The notes under the pieces: model-generated
What the model was told of the DNA's origin: nothing
Databases searched by the model: none
The model's input: only the letters and a program-made list of their open reading frames with translations
Program-made: the position numbers and the translations under genes
Assembly: GCF_004193175.1 (NCBI RefSeq)
Contig: NZ_SAUH01000001.1
Coordinates: forward strand, 496,001 to 560,000
DNA from: Streptomyces sp. RFCAC02
GTDB taxonomy: Bacteria; Actinomycetota; Actinomycetes; Streptomycetales; Streptomycetaceae
Length of the DNA stretch: 64,000 nucleotides
Reading direction: 5' to 3'
Shown: positions 34,677 through 43,305 of the stretch, one piece after another
Layout of the letters: every line of letters begins with the position of its first letter
How positions within the stretch are numbered: position 1 is the first letter of the stretch

Positions 34677-36977
34677 ATGCGAGGCTTTCAAAGCGCCGTC
34701 CCCCCGGCGCGGGAGCGGACGGGCACCGGACGCGGCAGACCCGGCAACCTCCCGGCGGACATCACGACCTTCATCGGCCGCCGCGACGAGATCGCCGCGG
34801 TGAGACAGCAGATCGCCAGTGCGCGGCTGGTGACGGTGACCGGCGCCGGCGGTGTCGGGAAGACCCGGGCCGCGCTCCAGGCGGCCCGCCAGTCGCAGGA
34901 ACGCTTCCCCGACGGCGTGTGGCTCGTCGAGCTCGGCTCCGTGCGCGACCCCGACCTGCTCGGGCACGCCGTCGTCGACGCCCTCGGCATCATCGACCAG
35001 TCCCGCAGGCCCCCGCAGACGGTGCTGATGGAGCACCTGGCGGACCGCAGGGCGCTGCTGCTGCTCGACGGGACGGAGCACCTCGCCGAGCCCTGCGCCG
35101 AGCTGGTCCACGAGCTGCTGCGGCGTGCGCCGCGGCTGCGGGTGCTGGTGACCGGGCGCAGGCCGCTGGACGTGGCGGGGGAGGTGCTGTTCCCTCTGGA
35201 GCCGCTGACCGCGCCGCCCGCCGTGCCGGCCCCGGCGGCGGCGCCGGCCGGCGGCCCGGACACGATGGTGCCCGCGGGGGACGCGGTGGCGCTGTTCGCG
35301 GAGCGCGCCGCGGCGGTCGTGCCGCACTTCCGCGCGACGGGCGCCACCGGGCGTGTCGTGGCGGAGATCTGCCACCGTCTGGACGGCATCCCGCTCGCCG
35401 TCGAGCTGGCGGCGAGCCGGCTGCGCACCCTGTCGCCGGAGCAGATCCTGGAGCGCCTCGACGACCGGTTCCACCTGCTGGTCGGCGGCGCGCGGGGCGT
35501 GCCGGCGCACCACCGGACGCTGCGGACGGCCGTGGGCTGGAGCCACGAGCTGTGCTCGCCGCGGGAGCGGCTGCTGTGGGCGCGGCTGTCGGTGTTCGCG
35601 GGCAGCTTCGACCTGGACGCGGTGGAGTACGTCTGCGTCGGCGGGGGCCTGGAGCAGGACGAGGTGCTCGACGTGCTCGGCGAGCTGGTCGCCCAGTCGG
35701 TGGTGTCCCGCGAGGAGACGCCGGCCGGGCTGCGCTACCGCATGCTCGACACGCTGCGCGCGTACGGCGGGGACTGGCTCGAGGCCAGCGGCGACGCGCC
35801 CCGGATGCGGCGGCGGCTGCGCGACTGGTGCACGGGGCTCGTCACGTACTGCGAGCTGGACTGGTTCGGCGCCCGCCAGGCGGAGGTGGCGGCGCGGCTC
35901 GACGCCGAGATGCCGAACCTGCGGCTGGCCCTCGACTACGCGCTGGAGGACGAGGAGGACGGCAGGTACGCCCTGCACCTCGCCGGCACGCTGTGGTTCG
36001 ACTGGGTGGGCTGCGGCCGTCTCGCCGAGGGCAGGCACTGGCTCGACCGGGTCCTCGAACTGGACACGGACCACGAGGAGTCCCGCCTGCTCGCCCTGTG
36101 GGCCTACGGGTACATCTCCGTCCTCCAGGGCGACACGGTGGGCGCGCTGAGCGTGCTGCACGAGTGCCGGGAGGGCGCCGAGCGCACGGGCAACCGGCTC
36201 ATCGCCGCGTACACGGTGCACCTGAACGGCTGCGTCGCGCTGATCGGCGACGACATGGAGCGCGCCGAGGAGCTGCTCGGGGAGGCGCTGCGGCGGTACG
36301 AGGAGATGGGCACGGTCAACGGCAACGTCCTGGTCGGGCGGGCCGAGTACGCGATGGCCGTCGCCTTCCGCGGCGATCTGGAGCGGGCGGTGCGGCTGTG
36401 CGAGGAGGTGCGGCAGGCGTGCGAGGACCACGGCGAGCTGTGGGCCAGCACCTACGCGCTGTACGTCCTCGGGTACGCGACCTGGTACCAGGGGGACACC
36501 CCCGCGGCCCGCGAGCTGCTGGAGCACTCGCTGCGGGTGACGCACCAGTTCCACGACCTGGTGGGGACCGTGCAGGCGATCGAGCTCCTGGCGCTGTTCA
36601 CGGCGGACGAGGGCGACGCGGCCGAGGCGGCGGTGCTGCAGGGCGCCGCGGGCCGGATGTGGGGCTCGGTGGGGATGCCGCTGTTCGGCTCGGTCAACTT
36701 CGGCCGTGCGCACACCGAGTGCGAACGGCTCGTCCGGGAGCGGCTCGACCAGGCGCGGTACCGGGAGCTGCTGCGGGAGGGCGAGCGTCTGGACCTGGAC
36801 GAGGCAGTGGAGCGCGCGCTGTACGGGCGGGCCGACCGCGCCGCGGGGCGGGCCGTGCTCGGGACGGGCACCGTGCGGCCGGCGCGGCTCGGGGGCGGTG
36901 CGGGCCTCGTCCCGCTGCCCGCCGTCTCCCGCGCGGACGGCGGGGAGGCGGCGGGCGGCGCGGCTCAGCGGGCGTAG
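34677..36977 (+). CDS. NB-ARC/TPR regulator-type protein without a DNA-binding domain
   Basis: A 766-residue protein of the actinobacterial AfsR/LuxR-type ATPase regulator group (start [16 protein letters not shown]). It opens the ATPase with [12 protein letters not shown]; Walker A GAGGVGKT is at 56-63 and the Walker-B-like [10 protein letters not shown] at ~127-136. A winged-helix and TPR-like region follows (~340-690). Related proteins carry either an N-terminal HTH/BTAD or a C-terminal LuxR HTH; neither is present here, and the C-terminus ends in a Gly/Ala-rich tail that overlaps the 3' end of convergent rpsD by 13 nt. It may act through a partner protein, or have lost its HTH. Confidence 0.85.
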   Translation: MRGFQSAVPPARERTGTGRGRPGNLPADITTFIGRRDEIAAVRQQIASARLVTVTGAGGVGKTRAALQAARQSQERFPDGVWLVELGSVRDPDLLGHAVVDALGIIDQSRRPPQTVLMEHLADRRALLLLDGTEHLAEPCAELVHELLRRAPRLRVLVTGRRPLDVAGEVLFPLEPLTAPPAVPAPAAAPAGGPDTMVPAGDAVALFAERAAAVVPHFRATGATGRVVAEICHRLDGIPLAVELAASRLRTLSPEQILERLDDRFHLLVGGARGVPAHHRTLRTAVGWSHELCSPRERLLWARLSVFAGSFDLDAVEYVCVGGGLEQDEVLDVLGELVAQSVVSREETPAGLRYRMLDTLRAYGGDWLEASGDAPRMRRRLRDWCTGLVTYCELDWFGARQAEVAARLDAEMPNLRLALDYALEDEEDGRYALHLAGTLWFDWVGCGRLAEGRHWLDRVLELDTDHEESRLLALWAYGYISVLQGDTVGALSVLHECREGAERTGNRLIAAYTVHLNGCVALIGDDMERAEELLGEALRRYEEMGTVNGNVLVGRAEYAMAVAFRGDLERAVRLCEEVRQACEDHGELWASTYALYVLGYATWYQGDTPAARELLEHSLRVTHQFHDLVGTVQAIELLALFTADEGDAAEAAVLQGAAGRMWGSVGMPLFGSVNFGRAHTECERLVRERLDQARYRELLREGERLDLDEAVERALYGRADRAAGRAVLGTGTVRPARLGGGAGLVPLPAVSRADGGEAAGGAAQRA

Positions 36978-37576
36978 AACTCCACGACGAGCTGCTCGTC
37001 GCAGATGACCGGGATCTCACTGCGGTTGGGGTCCCGGTCGAGGCGGAAGGCGAGGGCCTCCAGGTTGACCTGGAGGTAGCGGGGGGTCTCGCCCTCGCCC
37101 GCGTAGCCGCCCTCGCGGGCGACGAGGAAGGGGTGCTTGTCGCGGCTGCGCTCGCGGACACTGACCACGTCCTCGGGGCGGACGCGGAAGGACGGCTTGT
37201 CGACCTTGCGGCCGTTGACGGCGATGTGGCCGTGCACGACCATCTGGCGCGCCTGGTAGATGGTGCGGGCGAGTCCGGCGCGCAGCACGAGGGCGTCGAG
37301 GCGGCGCTCGAGCTCGATGATGAGGGCCTCGCCGGTCTTGCCGGTGACCTTGCGGGCGCGGTCGTAGGCGCGGACCATCTGGCGCTCGCTGATGTCGTAC
37401 TGGGCACGGAGCCGCTGCTTCTCCAGCAGACGGACCTTGTAGTCGCTGGTCTGCTTGCGGCCGCGGCCGTGCTCACCCGGCGGGTAGGGGCGCTTCTCGA
37501 AGTACTTCACGGCCTTCGGGGTGAGCGCGATGCCGAGGGCGCGCGACTTCTTGACCTTGGGACGCGACTGGTTCAC
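36965..37576 (-). CDS. rpsD: 30S ribosomal protein S4
   Basis: Primary 16S rRNA-binding protein that nucleates 30S assembly. It is 203 residues from a GTG at 37576 (then [14 protein letters not shown]), with GGAGG upstream. The S4 RNA-binding domain contains [21 protein letters not shown] and [14 protein letters not shown]. As in Streptomyces generally, it is a single gene away from the alpha operon. Its 3' end overlaps the NB-ARC gene's 3' end, and an iron box lies 23-41 nt upstream of its start. Confidence 0.96.
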   Translation of the reverse strand: MNQSRPKVKKSRALGIALTPKAVKYFEKRPYPPGEHGRGRKQTSDYKVRLLEKQRLRAQYDISERQMVRAYDRARKVTGKTGEALIIELERRLDALVLRAGLARTIYQARQMVVHGHIAVNGRKVDKPSFRVRPEDVVSVRERSRDKHPFLVAREGGYAGEGETPRYLQVNLEALAFRLDRDPNRSEIPVICDEQLVVEFYAR

Positions 37577-37598
37577 GTTGAACGGACCTCCGTGTAAG

Positions 37599-37617
37599 TT
37601 AGGTGAGCCTTACCTTA
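37599..37617. promoter_or_regulatory. Iron box (DmdR/IdeR-type operator)
   Basis: TTAGGTGAGCCTTACCTTA matches the actinobacterial iron-box consensus TTAGGTTAGGCTAACCTAA at 15 of 19 positions and is an inverted repeat. It lies 15 nt before the start of the DUF2470 gene and 23 nt before the divergent rpsD start. DmdR1 with iron bound would be expected to repress here. Confidence 0.75.
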
Positions 37618-37631
37618 GCCGAGGAGCGCGC

Positions 37632-38483
37632 ATGATTCGACCTGGGAACCCCCCGTCCGGCCTCGGACACCGAAGCCAGGAGGCGGGGCAGCCGCGTCCC
37701 GTGGAGGAAGACCGCCGGCCGTCGGGGGCCGAGCGGGTACGCACTCTGGTGGAGTCCAACGCATCGGCGGTCCTGACGATTCCCGGCGCGGTGCCGGGAC
37801 CGCTCGGTGACCTGGGGCACGGCGTTCCCGAGGCGCGGGCCGTCGGCCCGGCCGGAACGCTGTTCCTGCTGGTCCCGGCGGACGCGCCGGCCGTCAAGGC
37901 CGCCCAGCACGCGCGGGCCGACGAGCTGACGGCCGTGATGGACATCACGGACGTCGCGCCGGTCGCCGTCCCCCACCGGGTCCGGGCGCGCGGCTGGGTC
38001 GCCGGCTGGCTGACGGCCGTCCGCGACGGGGACGAGCACCGCGAGGCGGCCAGGATCCTCGCCGAACGGCACCCCGGCTCACCGCTGCCCGGCGACGCGT
38101 GGGCGCTGCTGCGCCTTGAGGTCGGCGAGGCGTACACCGACGACCTGTGGGGCGAGGCGCAGGTCGAGCCGGACGAGTTCGCCGCGGCACTGCCCGACCC
38201 GGTCGCCCGGCACGAGGCCGACCTCCTGCAGCACCTCGCGGCGTCGCACGGCGAGCAGGTGTGGTCGCTGTGCTCCCTGCTCGGCGACGAGCAGGGCGGC
38301 GCGTGCCCCGCGTGGGACGCCATCACCCCGCTGAGCCTCGACCGCTTCGGCCTGCGGGTACGCCTGCGGTCCGTCGGCACGGTCTGTGACGCGCGCTTCG
38401 ACTTCCCCGAACCGGTCACCGACATCACGGGCCTGCGGCGCGCCATGCACCACCTCTTCGAGGCCGCGGGGGCCGCCTCCTGA
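37632..38483 (+). CDS. DUF2470 / HugZ-like protein, probably iron-regulated
   Basis: A 283-residue protein (ATG at 37632, GAGGAG 5 nt upstream). The N-terminal ~35 residues are likely disordered. Residues ~36-165 resemble a split-barrel flavin-reductase-like fold (ERVRTLVESNASAVLTIPG). Residues ~195-280 form the DUF2470 domain (RHEADLLQHLAASHGEQV, DRFGLRVRL). DUF2470 is found at the C-terminus of HugZ-type haem-degrading proteins. The iron box directly in front supports a role in haem use under iron limitation. It is convergent with the hydrolase gene, 19 nt apart. Confidence 0.8.
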   Translation: MIRPGNPPSGLGHRSQEAGQPRPVEEDRRPSGAERVRTLVESNASAVLTIPGAVPGPLGDLGHGVPEARAVGPAGTLFLLVPADAPAVKAAQHARADELTAVMDITDVAPVAVPHRVRARGWVAGWLTAVRDGDEHREAARILAERHPGSPLPGDAWALLRLEVGEAYTDDLWGEAQVEPDEFAAALPDPVARHEADLLQHLAASHGEQVWSLCSLLGDEQGGACPAWDAITPLSLDRFGLRVRLRSVGTVCDARFDFPEPVTDITGLRRAMHHLFEAAGAAS

Positions 38484-38502
38484 CACGTCCGGCGCGACCG
38501 GC

Positions 38503-39423
38503 TCAGCGGGCCAGGAGCCACCGCAGCTCGGCGGCGACCCGCCCCGGGGCCTCCTCCGCCATGAAGTGACCGCAGTCGACGGTGGCGTGCCGCAGGTCCG
38601 GCGCCCAGGCCCGCCACAGCCCGGCCGCGTCGTAACCGAGTGCCGCTCCCCAGTCCTGCTGGAGCACCGTGACGGGCATCCGCAGCCGGTTGCCGGCCGC
38701 GCGGTCGGCCAGGTCGTCGTCCGCGTCGACGGTCGCCGAGGCGCGGTAGTCCGCCACGATCGAGGGCACCGCGTTCCGGCAGGCCTCCAGGTAGGCGGCG
38801 CGGACGGCGGGCGGCACGGCGGCCGGGTCCTCGGCCCACAGGTCGAGGAAGTGCCCGAAGAACGCGTCGGCGTCGGCGGCGATGAGCCGTTCCGGCAGGC
38901 CCGGCGGCTGGGCCATCAGGTAGAGGTGGAAGCCGACGGCGGCGTCCCGGCCGTGCAGCACGTCCCACATGTCGGGCGTCGGCAGGACGTCGAGGCACGC
39001 GAGGTGACTGATCGCGCCGGGGTGGTCGAGGCCGGCCCGGAAGGCGACCAGGGCGCCGCGGTCGTGACCGGCGAGCGCGAACCGCTCGTGACCGAGCGCG
39101 CGGGCGAGCGCGACGACGTCGGCGGCCATCGTGCGCTTGGCGTAGACGGCGGGTCCCGTGGCGGCCGGCTTGTCGCTCGCGCCGTAGCCGCGCAGGTCGG
39201 GGCAGATGACGGTGTGGTCGGCCGCGAGATCGGCGGCGACGTGCCGCCACATGAGGTGGGTCTGCGGGAACCCGTGCAGCAGCACGATCGGGCGGCCAGC
39301 GCCGCCGACGGCGGCGTGCAGGGCGACGCCCTCGGCGACCTCGACGCGCCGGTGCGCGAACCCGGGGATCACCGGCGTACCGGGGCGCTCCGGGGTGTGC
39401 GGGGCCGAGCTGTTCGGGGCCAT
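38503..39423 (-). CDS. Alpha/beta hydrolase, haloacetate-dehalogenase/epoxide-hydrolase family
   Basis: A 306-residue hydrolase. The oxyanion motif is LLHGFPQTHLMW (48-59). The triad is Asp121 (GHDRG), Asp145 (LDVLPT) and His286 (CGHFM), with spacings identical to fluoroacetate dehalogenase. Against that enzyme, Arg122 and His166 are kept, but the second carboxylate arginine is Leu125 and the halide-site Trp is Leu167. It is therefore likely to use another ester, epoxide or haloacid. It is divergently paired with a SARP/BTAD regulator, 137 nt away. Confidence 0.88.
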   Translation of the reverse strand: MAPNSSAPHTPERPGTPVIPGFAHRRVEVAEGVALHAAVGGAGRPIVLLHGFPQTHLMWRHVAADLAADHTVICPDLRGYGASDKPAATGPAVYAKRTMAADVVALARALGHERFALAGHDRGALVAFRAGLDHPGAISHLACLDVLPTPDMWDVLHGRDAAVGFHLYLMAQPPGLPERLIAADADAFFGHFLDLWAEDPAAVPPAVRAAYLEACRNAVPSIVADYRASATVDADDDLADRAAGNRLRMPVTVLQQDWGAALGYDAAGLWRAWAPDLRHATVDCGHFMAEEAPGRVAAELRWLLAR

Positions 39424-39560
39424 GGTGAGTACCTCTCTCCGGACGTCGGACGGTCGGCCCCCGCGGGTCCGCCGGGGCCGTGCGTCCAGCCTCCTGCGCC
39501 CGAATCAGCGCCCGGTCAGCACGTACGGTGGGACGTGGCGACACGGTGCGGGAGGTGCGG

Positions 39561-41546
39561 ATGGACCCGGTCACCTTCGGGGTCCTCGGGCCGGTGACGG
39601 CCTGGGACGCCGCGGGGGACGCCCTCGCGCTGCGCGGGCCGCGCCACCGGGCGGTGCTCGCCCGGCTGCTGGTCGCACGCGGCCGTGTCGTGCCGGTCGG
39701 GCGGCTGGTGGACGACCTGTGGGACGAGCCGGGTCCCGGCGCGGTCGGTGCCGTGCAGACGTTCGTCGCCGCGCTGCGCCGCGCGCTGGAGCCCGACCGC
39801 CCGCGCCGCTCCCCCGCCCGGCTCCTGGTCACCGAGGGGCCGGGGTACGCGCTCAGGGCCGCGCCCGGTGCCGTCGACGCGTGGCGGTTCGAGGCGGCCG
39901 TCACCGAGGCGGGGACGCTGCCCCCGGGGCGGGCGGCCGAGCGGCTCGACGGGGCACTGCGGCTGTGGCGCGGCCCGGCGTACGCCGAGTTCGCCGCCGA
40001 CGACTGGGCGCGCGGTGAGTGCGCCCGCCTCACCGAACTGCGGCTGCGCGCCGTGGAACGGCTGGCCGAGGCCCGGCTCGCGGTGCGGCCGGCCGCCGAG
40101 GCCGTGCCCGACCTCCGGGCGCACGTGGCCGCGCACCCCTGGCGCGAGGACGCCTGGTGGCTGCTGGCCACGGCGCTGTACGGCGCCGGCCGCCAGGCGG
40201 ACGCCCTCGCCGCGCTGCGCCGCGCCCGGACCGAGCTGGTCGCCCGGCTCGGGGTGGAGCCCGGCCCGCGGCTGCGCCGCCTGGAGGCGGACATCCTCGC
40301 CCAGGACCCGCGTCTCGACCCGCCGGCCGGGCCGGTCGCCGCGGCGGCCCGCCTGTGGTCACGGGCGGCCGACGCCTACGACCGCGCGGTCGCCGCGGAC
40401 GCGCCCGCCCGGTTCGAGGCGACGGTCGGCCTGCTGCGGAACCTGGCGGTGACGGGCGGCGGCGGCCTTCTCGCGGCCCGCGAGCACCGCGCCGAGACGA
40501 TCGCGGCGGCGGAGGAGCTGGGCGACCCGGAGCTGACCGCGCGGGTCATCGGCGCCTACGACGTCCCCGCCGTCTGGACGCGGTCCGACGACCCGGAAGC
40601 GGCCCGCCGGATCGTCGGGGCCGCCGAGCGCGCCCTGGCCGCCCTGCCGGACGGAGCCGGGGGAGCCGCCGTGCGCTGCCGCCTGCTCGCGACGATCGCC
40701 CTGGAGACGCGCGGCGTGCGCTCGCCGCGCGGACCCCGCGCCGCGCGGGAGGCGGAGGACATCGCCCGGCGCCTGGACGATCCGACACTGCTGGCGTTCG
40801 CCCTGAACGGGGCGTTCATGCAGGCGTGCGGCCGGGCCGGCCTCGCGGCGCGGCGGGACGCGATCGGCGCGGAGCTGACCGCGCTGGCCGCCCGGCACGG
40901 CCTGGTGAGCTTCGAGGTGCTCGGCCGGCTGATCCGGATGCAGGCCGGGGGCGCGCTCGGCGACCTCGCGGCGGCGGACGGGCACGCGGCGGCGGTCGAG
41001 CGGCTGGCCGAGCGCCACGAACGGCCGCTCGCCGGCGTCTTCACGGAGTGGTACCGCGCCCTGCGGACGGCCGTGTCGGGCCCGCCGGAACGGGCCGGGG
41101 CGGCGTACCTGCGGGCCATCGGGCTGCTGGACGGCGCGGGCATGCCCGGGTTCGCGGACGGACTGCCGCCCCTCGCTCTGCTGTCCCTGCGCCTGACCGG
41201 TCCGGGGGTTCCCGCGTCGGAGGCGGCGGCCCTTCTCGATCCGGACGCGGACTGGGGACCCCACGCGCCGTGGGCCGAGCCGTTCCTCCTGCTGCGCGAG
41301 GGCCGCCGGGCGGACGCGGGGGAAGCGCTCAGCCGCCTGCCGGAGCCACCGCCGGACCTGCTGTACGAGGCCATGTGCTGCCTGCAGGCCGCCGTCGCGC
41401 TCGACCTCGGCGACCGGACCGCCCTCCGCCTGGTCCGTGACCGGCTGCTGCCGGCCGCGGGCGAACTCGCGGGCGCGGGCAGCGGGCTGCTCACGTTCGG
41501 CCCGGTGGACGACTGGCTGGCCGCCATGGACGGCGCCCTCGCCTGA
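39561..41546 (+). CDS. SARP/BTAD-type transcriptional regulator
   Basis: A 661-residue protein from MDPVTFGVLGPVTAWDAAGD (ATG at 39561, GGAGGTG upstream). Residues ~3-95 are an OmpR-like winged helix of the SARP type (LRGPRHRAVLARLLVARGRVV, QTFVAALRRALEP, GPGYALR). Residues ~100-240 are the BTAD domain (WRGPAYAEFA, HPWREDAWWLLATALYGAGRQADAL). The C-terminal ~400 residues are helical TPR-like repeats with no NB-ARC P-loop, an uncommon SARP form. It is divergent from the dehalogenase-like hydrolase, its most likely target. Confidence 0.9.
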   Translation: MDPVTFGVLGPVTAWDAAGDALALRGPRHRAVLARLLVARGRVVPVGRLVDDLWDEPGPGAVGAVQTFVAALRRALEPDRPRRSPARLLVTEGPGYALRAAPGAVDAWRFEAAVTEAGTLPPGRAAERLDGALRLWRGPAYAEFAADDWARGECARLTELRLRAVERLAEARLAVRPAAEAVPDLRAHVAAHPWREDAWWLLATALYGAGRQADALAALRRARTELVARLGVEPGPRLRRLEADILAQDPRLDPPAGPVAAAARLWSRAADAYDRAVAADAPARFEATVGLLRNLAVTGGGGLLAAREHRAETIAAAEELGDPELTARVIGAYDVPAVWTRSDDPEAARRIVGAAERALAALPDGAGGAAVRCRLLATIALETRGVRSPRGPRAAREAEDIARRLDDPTLLAFALNGAFMQACGRAGLAARRDAIGAELTALAARHGLVSFEVLGRLIRMQAGGALGDLAAADGHAAAVERLAERHERPLAGVFTEWYRALRTAVSGPPERAGAAYLRAIGLLDGAGMPGFADGLPPLALLSLRLTGPGVPASEAAALLDPDADWGPHAPWAEPFLLLREGRRADAGEALSRLPEPPPDLLYEAMCCLQAAVALDLGDRTALRLVRDRLLPAAGELAGAGSGLLTFGPVDDWLAAMDGALA

Positions 41547-42297
41547 CGGCGCGTCGGCCGGGCAGCGCGCACGGCGCGTTCCGGGGGAGCACGGCACGGC
41601 GGGCGCCGCCGCGCAGGCCCGCCCCGGGGGGGTGCGCAAGGGGGCACGAGGCCCGCGCCCCGTCGGAGCCTGCCTGCGTCGGCCGACGGCTCGACGCACG
41701 GGTCCAGCCTCGTCCCGGTCCGTGGACGCCGGGTCGCCCTGCGGCGGAGGAGCGGACAGCCACCGCAGACCGGCCCGGCCCGTTGCTCGCCGGCGCCTCC
41801 GAGCCGGCACGTGGCGACGAACAGCGCGACCCGACGCAACCGCGCCCGCCAACGGACCACGCGCCGGCACGACGACCCGACCGCCACCACCCCACGCCCC
41901 GGAGACCGTCCGACGCCCAGCGAGCCGCGTCACCCGAGCAGGCACAGCGCGACGACCAGAAGCACACCGACGCCACGACCTCGGCCACCGTGATCGCCGA
42001 CGTCCAGCATGCGCCATGCGCAAGCGCACAGCGGTGCGCACAACCCACTCGGCTCCCATCCCGGCGGCCCCGGCACACCTCGCCCCCGGGGGCCTGCCCC
42101 CAAGGGCACAGCCCGGCGATCGATGAGTGCCGCGCGCGGAAGCACCGGGTCGCGGCGAACGCGACGGCACGGCCCACCGCGACCCCGGCGCCCGTACGCC
42201 GACGGCACCCGACAGCGCTCGGAACGCACGGGCCGCACACCGACGTGCCGACGACGGCCACCGTGGTGTTCCCGGCGCGGCCCGGCGTCACCGGCGG
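41547..42297. other. Gene-free 751-nt region
   Basis: Between the SARP gene and the MerR gene no frame on either strand shows convincing coding character: the open frames are Arg/Pro/His- or Cys/Trp-rich with no domain. The plus strand around 41830-42060 is rich in C and A. On the minus strand near 41937-41970 a short hydrophobic LLVVALCLLG segment appears next to frames that would need a shift to join it, which may be a decayed small membrane gene. I see no terminator of note, tRNA or attachment-site repeat. Confidence 0.5.
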
Positions 42298-43299
42298 TCA
42301 GCGTGCGCCGCGGATCTCCAGGAGGTACGTCGCGGTGAGCGCGACCGCCCGGTCCCCGTCCCGCGACAGGTCCGCCAGGGCTCGGGCCGCCACGGCTCCC
42401 GGGATGTCCCCGAGCGCCTGCGCCAGCCGGCGGCGTGCGGCCGGTTCCGCGGCGGCGTGGGCGAGCCGGCCGGTCAGTCCGGCCGCGATCCGGTCGGCCG
42501 ACGCCGCGTCGGCCGCCAGCGCGCTCAGCGCGTCGGCCGCGTCGACGTCGTTCGTCCCCGCGACGACCATGTCGGTGAGCGCCGGGATCGCGCCGGCCTC
42601 CCCCCGCGCCCCGAGCGCGAGGGCCGCGGGGCCGCGCACCGCGTCGTCGCCGGCGGCGAGCGCCTCGCGCAGCAGCGCGGTCGCCGCATCCCCCGGTACG
42701 GCGGCGATGGCCTCGACGGCGCGGCGCCGGACCTCGGCCACCGGGGAGGCGAGCCCCTCCGCGAGCACCGGCAGGCCGCCGCCCGACCGGGCGAGCGCCC
42801 AGCGCAGCGCGCCGGCGACGTGCGGGTCCGGCTCGCCCAGCGCCGCCTCGGCCAGGGCGTCGGCCGGTACGGGAACGTCGTCGCGCGAGGCCAGCGCCGC
42901 GTGCTGGCGCCTGCCGGCGCTGTCCGAGCCCAGCGCCCGCAGCAGCGCGACGATCCGGAGGACGTCCTCCCAGCCGGCGGGCTCGGCCGCGTCGATCCGG
43001 CGCAGCCGGGTGAGCAGTTCCGTCTCGGCCGCGATGCGCTCCCGCGTCCGGCGGATGAGGCCGTCGACGAGCCGCGACGGCGCGAACTCCGGGTCGTCCA
43101 GCGCGCGCCCGACGTCGCGCAGCGACAGCCCCAGCGACCGCAGGCTCTCGATGTGCAGGATCCGCCGGACGTCCGCCCGGGAGTAGGCGCGGTATCCGGC
43201 GCCGGTACGGCCCGTCGGCCGTACCAGGCCGAGCGCCTCGTAGTGCCTGAGCATGCGGGCACTGACCCCCGACCGCCGCGCCACCTCACCGATCAGCAC
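42298..43299 (-). CDS. MerR-family regulator with C-terminal HEAT repeats
   Basis: A 333-residue protein, GTG start at 43299. Residues 1-70 are a MerR winged HTH (LIGEVARRSGVSARMLRHYE, YRAYSRADVRRILHIESLRSLGL). Residues ~75-110 are the dimerising coiled coil. Residues ~130-330 are HEAT-like repeats (EVRRRAVEAIAAVPGDAATALL). The effector domain is therefore a protein-binding scaffold instead of a metal or drug pocket. It starts 6 nt after the HEAT-repeat gene and is probably co-transcribed with it from the MerR-type promoter at 44032-44062. Confidence 0.9.
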   Translation of the reverse strand: MLIGEVARRSGVSARMLRHYEALGLVRPTGRTGAGYRAYSRADVRRILHIESLRSLGLSLRDVGRALDDPEFAPSRLVDGLIRRTRERIAAETELLTRLRRIDAAEPAGWEDVLRIVALLRALGSDSAGRRQHAALASRDDVPVPADALAEAALGEPDPHVAGALRWALARSGGGLPVLAEGLASPVAEVRRRAVEAIAAVPGDAATALLREALAAGDDAVRGPAALALGARGEAGAIPALTDMVVAGTNDVDAADALSALAADAASADRIAAGLTGRLAHAAAEPAARRRLAQALGDIPGAVAARALADLSRDGDRAVALTATYLLEIRGAR

Positions 43300-43305
43300 G
43301 GCCCC

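Noticed and set aside
37599..37617. Terminator hairpin between rpsD and the DUF2470 gene
   Set aside because: The two genes diverge from here, so a terminator makes no sense, and the sequence fits the iron-box consensus.
41930..42240. Small membrane-protein gene on the minus strand with a hydrophobic LLVVALCLLG segment
   Set aside because: The hydrophobic stretch and the plausible upstream part are in different frames and the remaining residues look random, so no gene could be supported.
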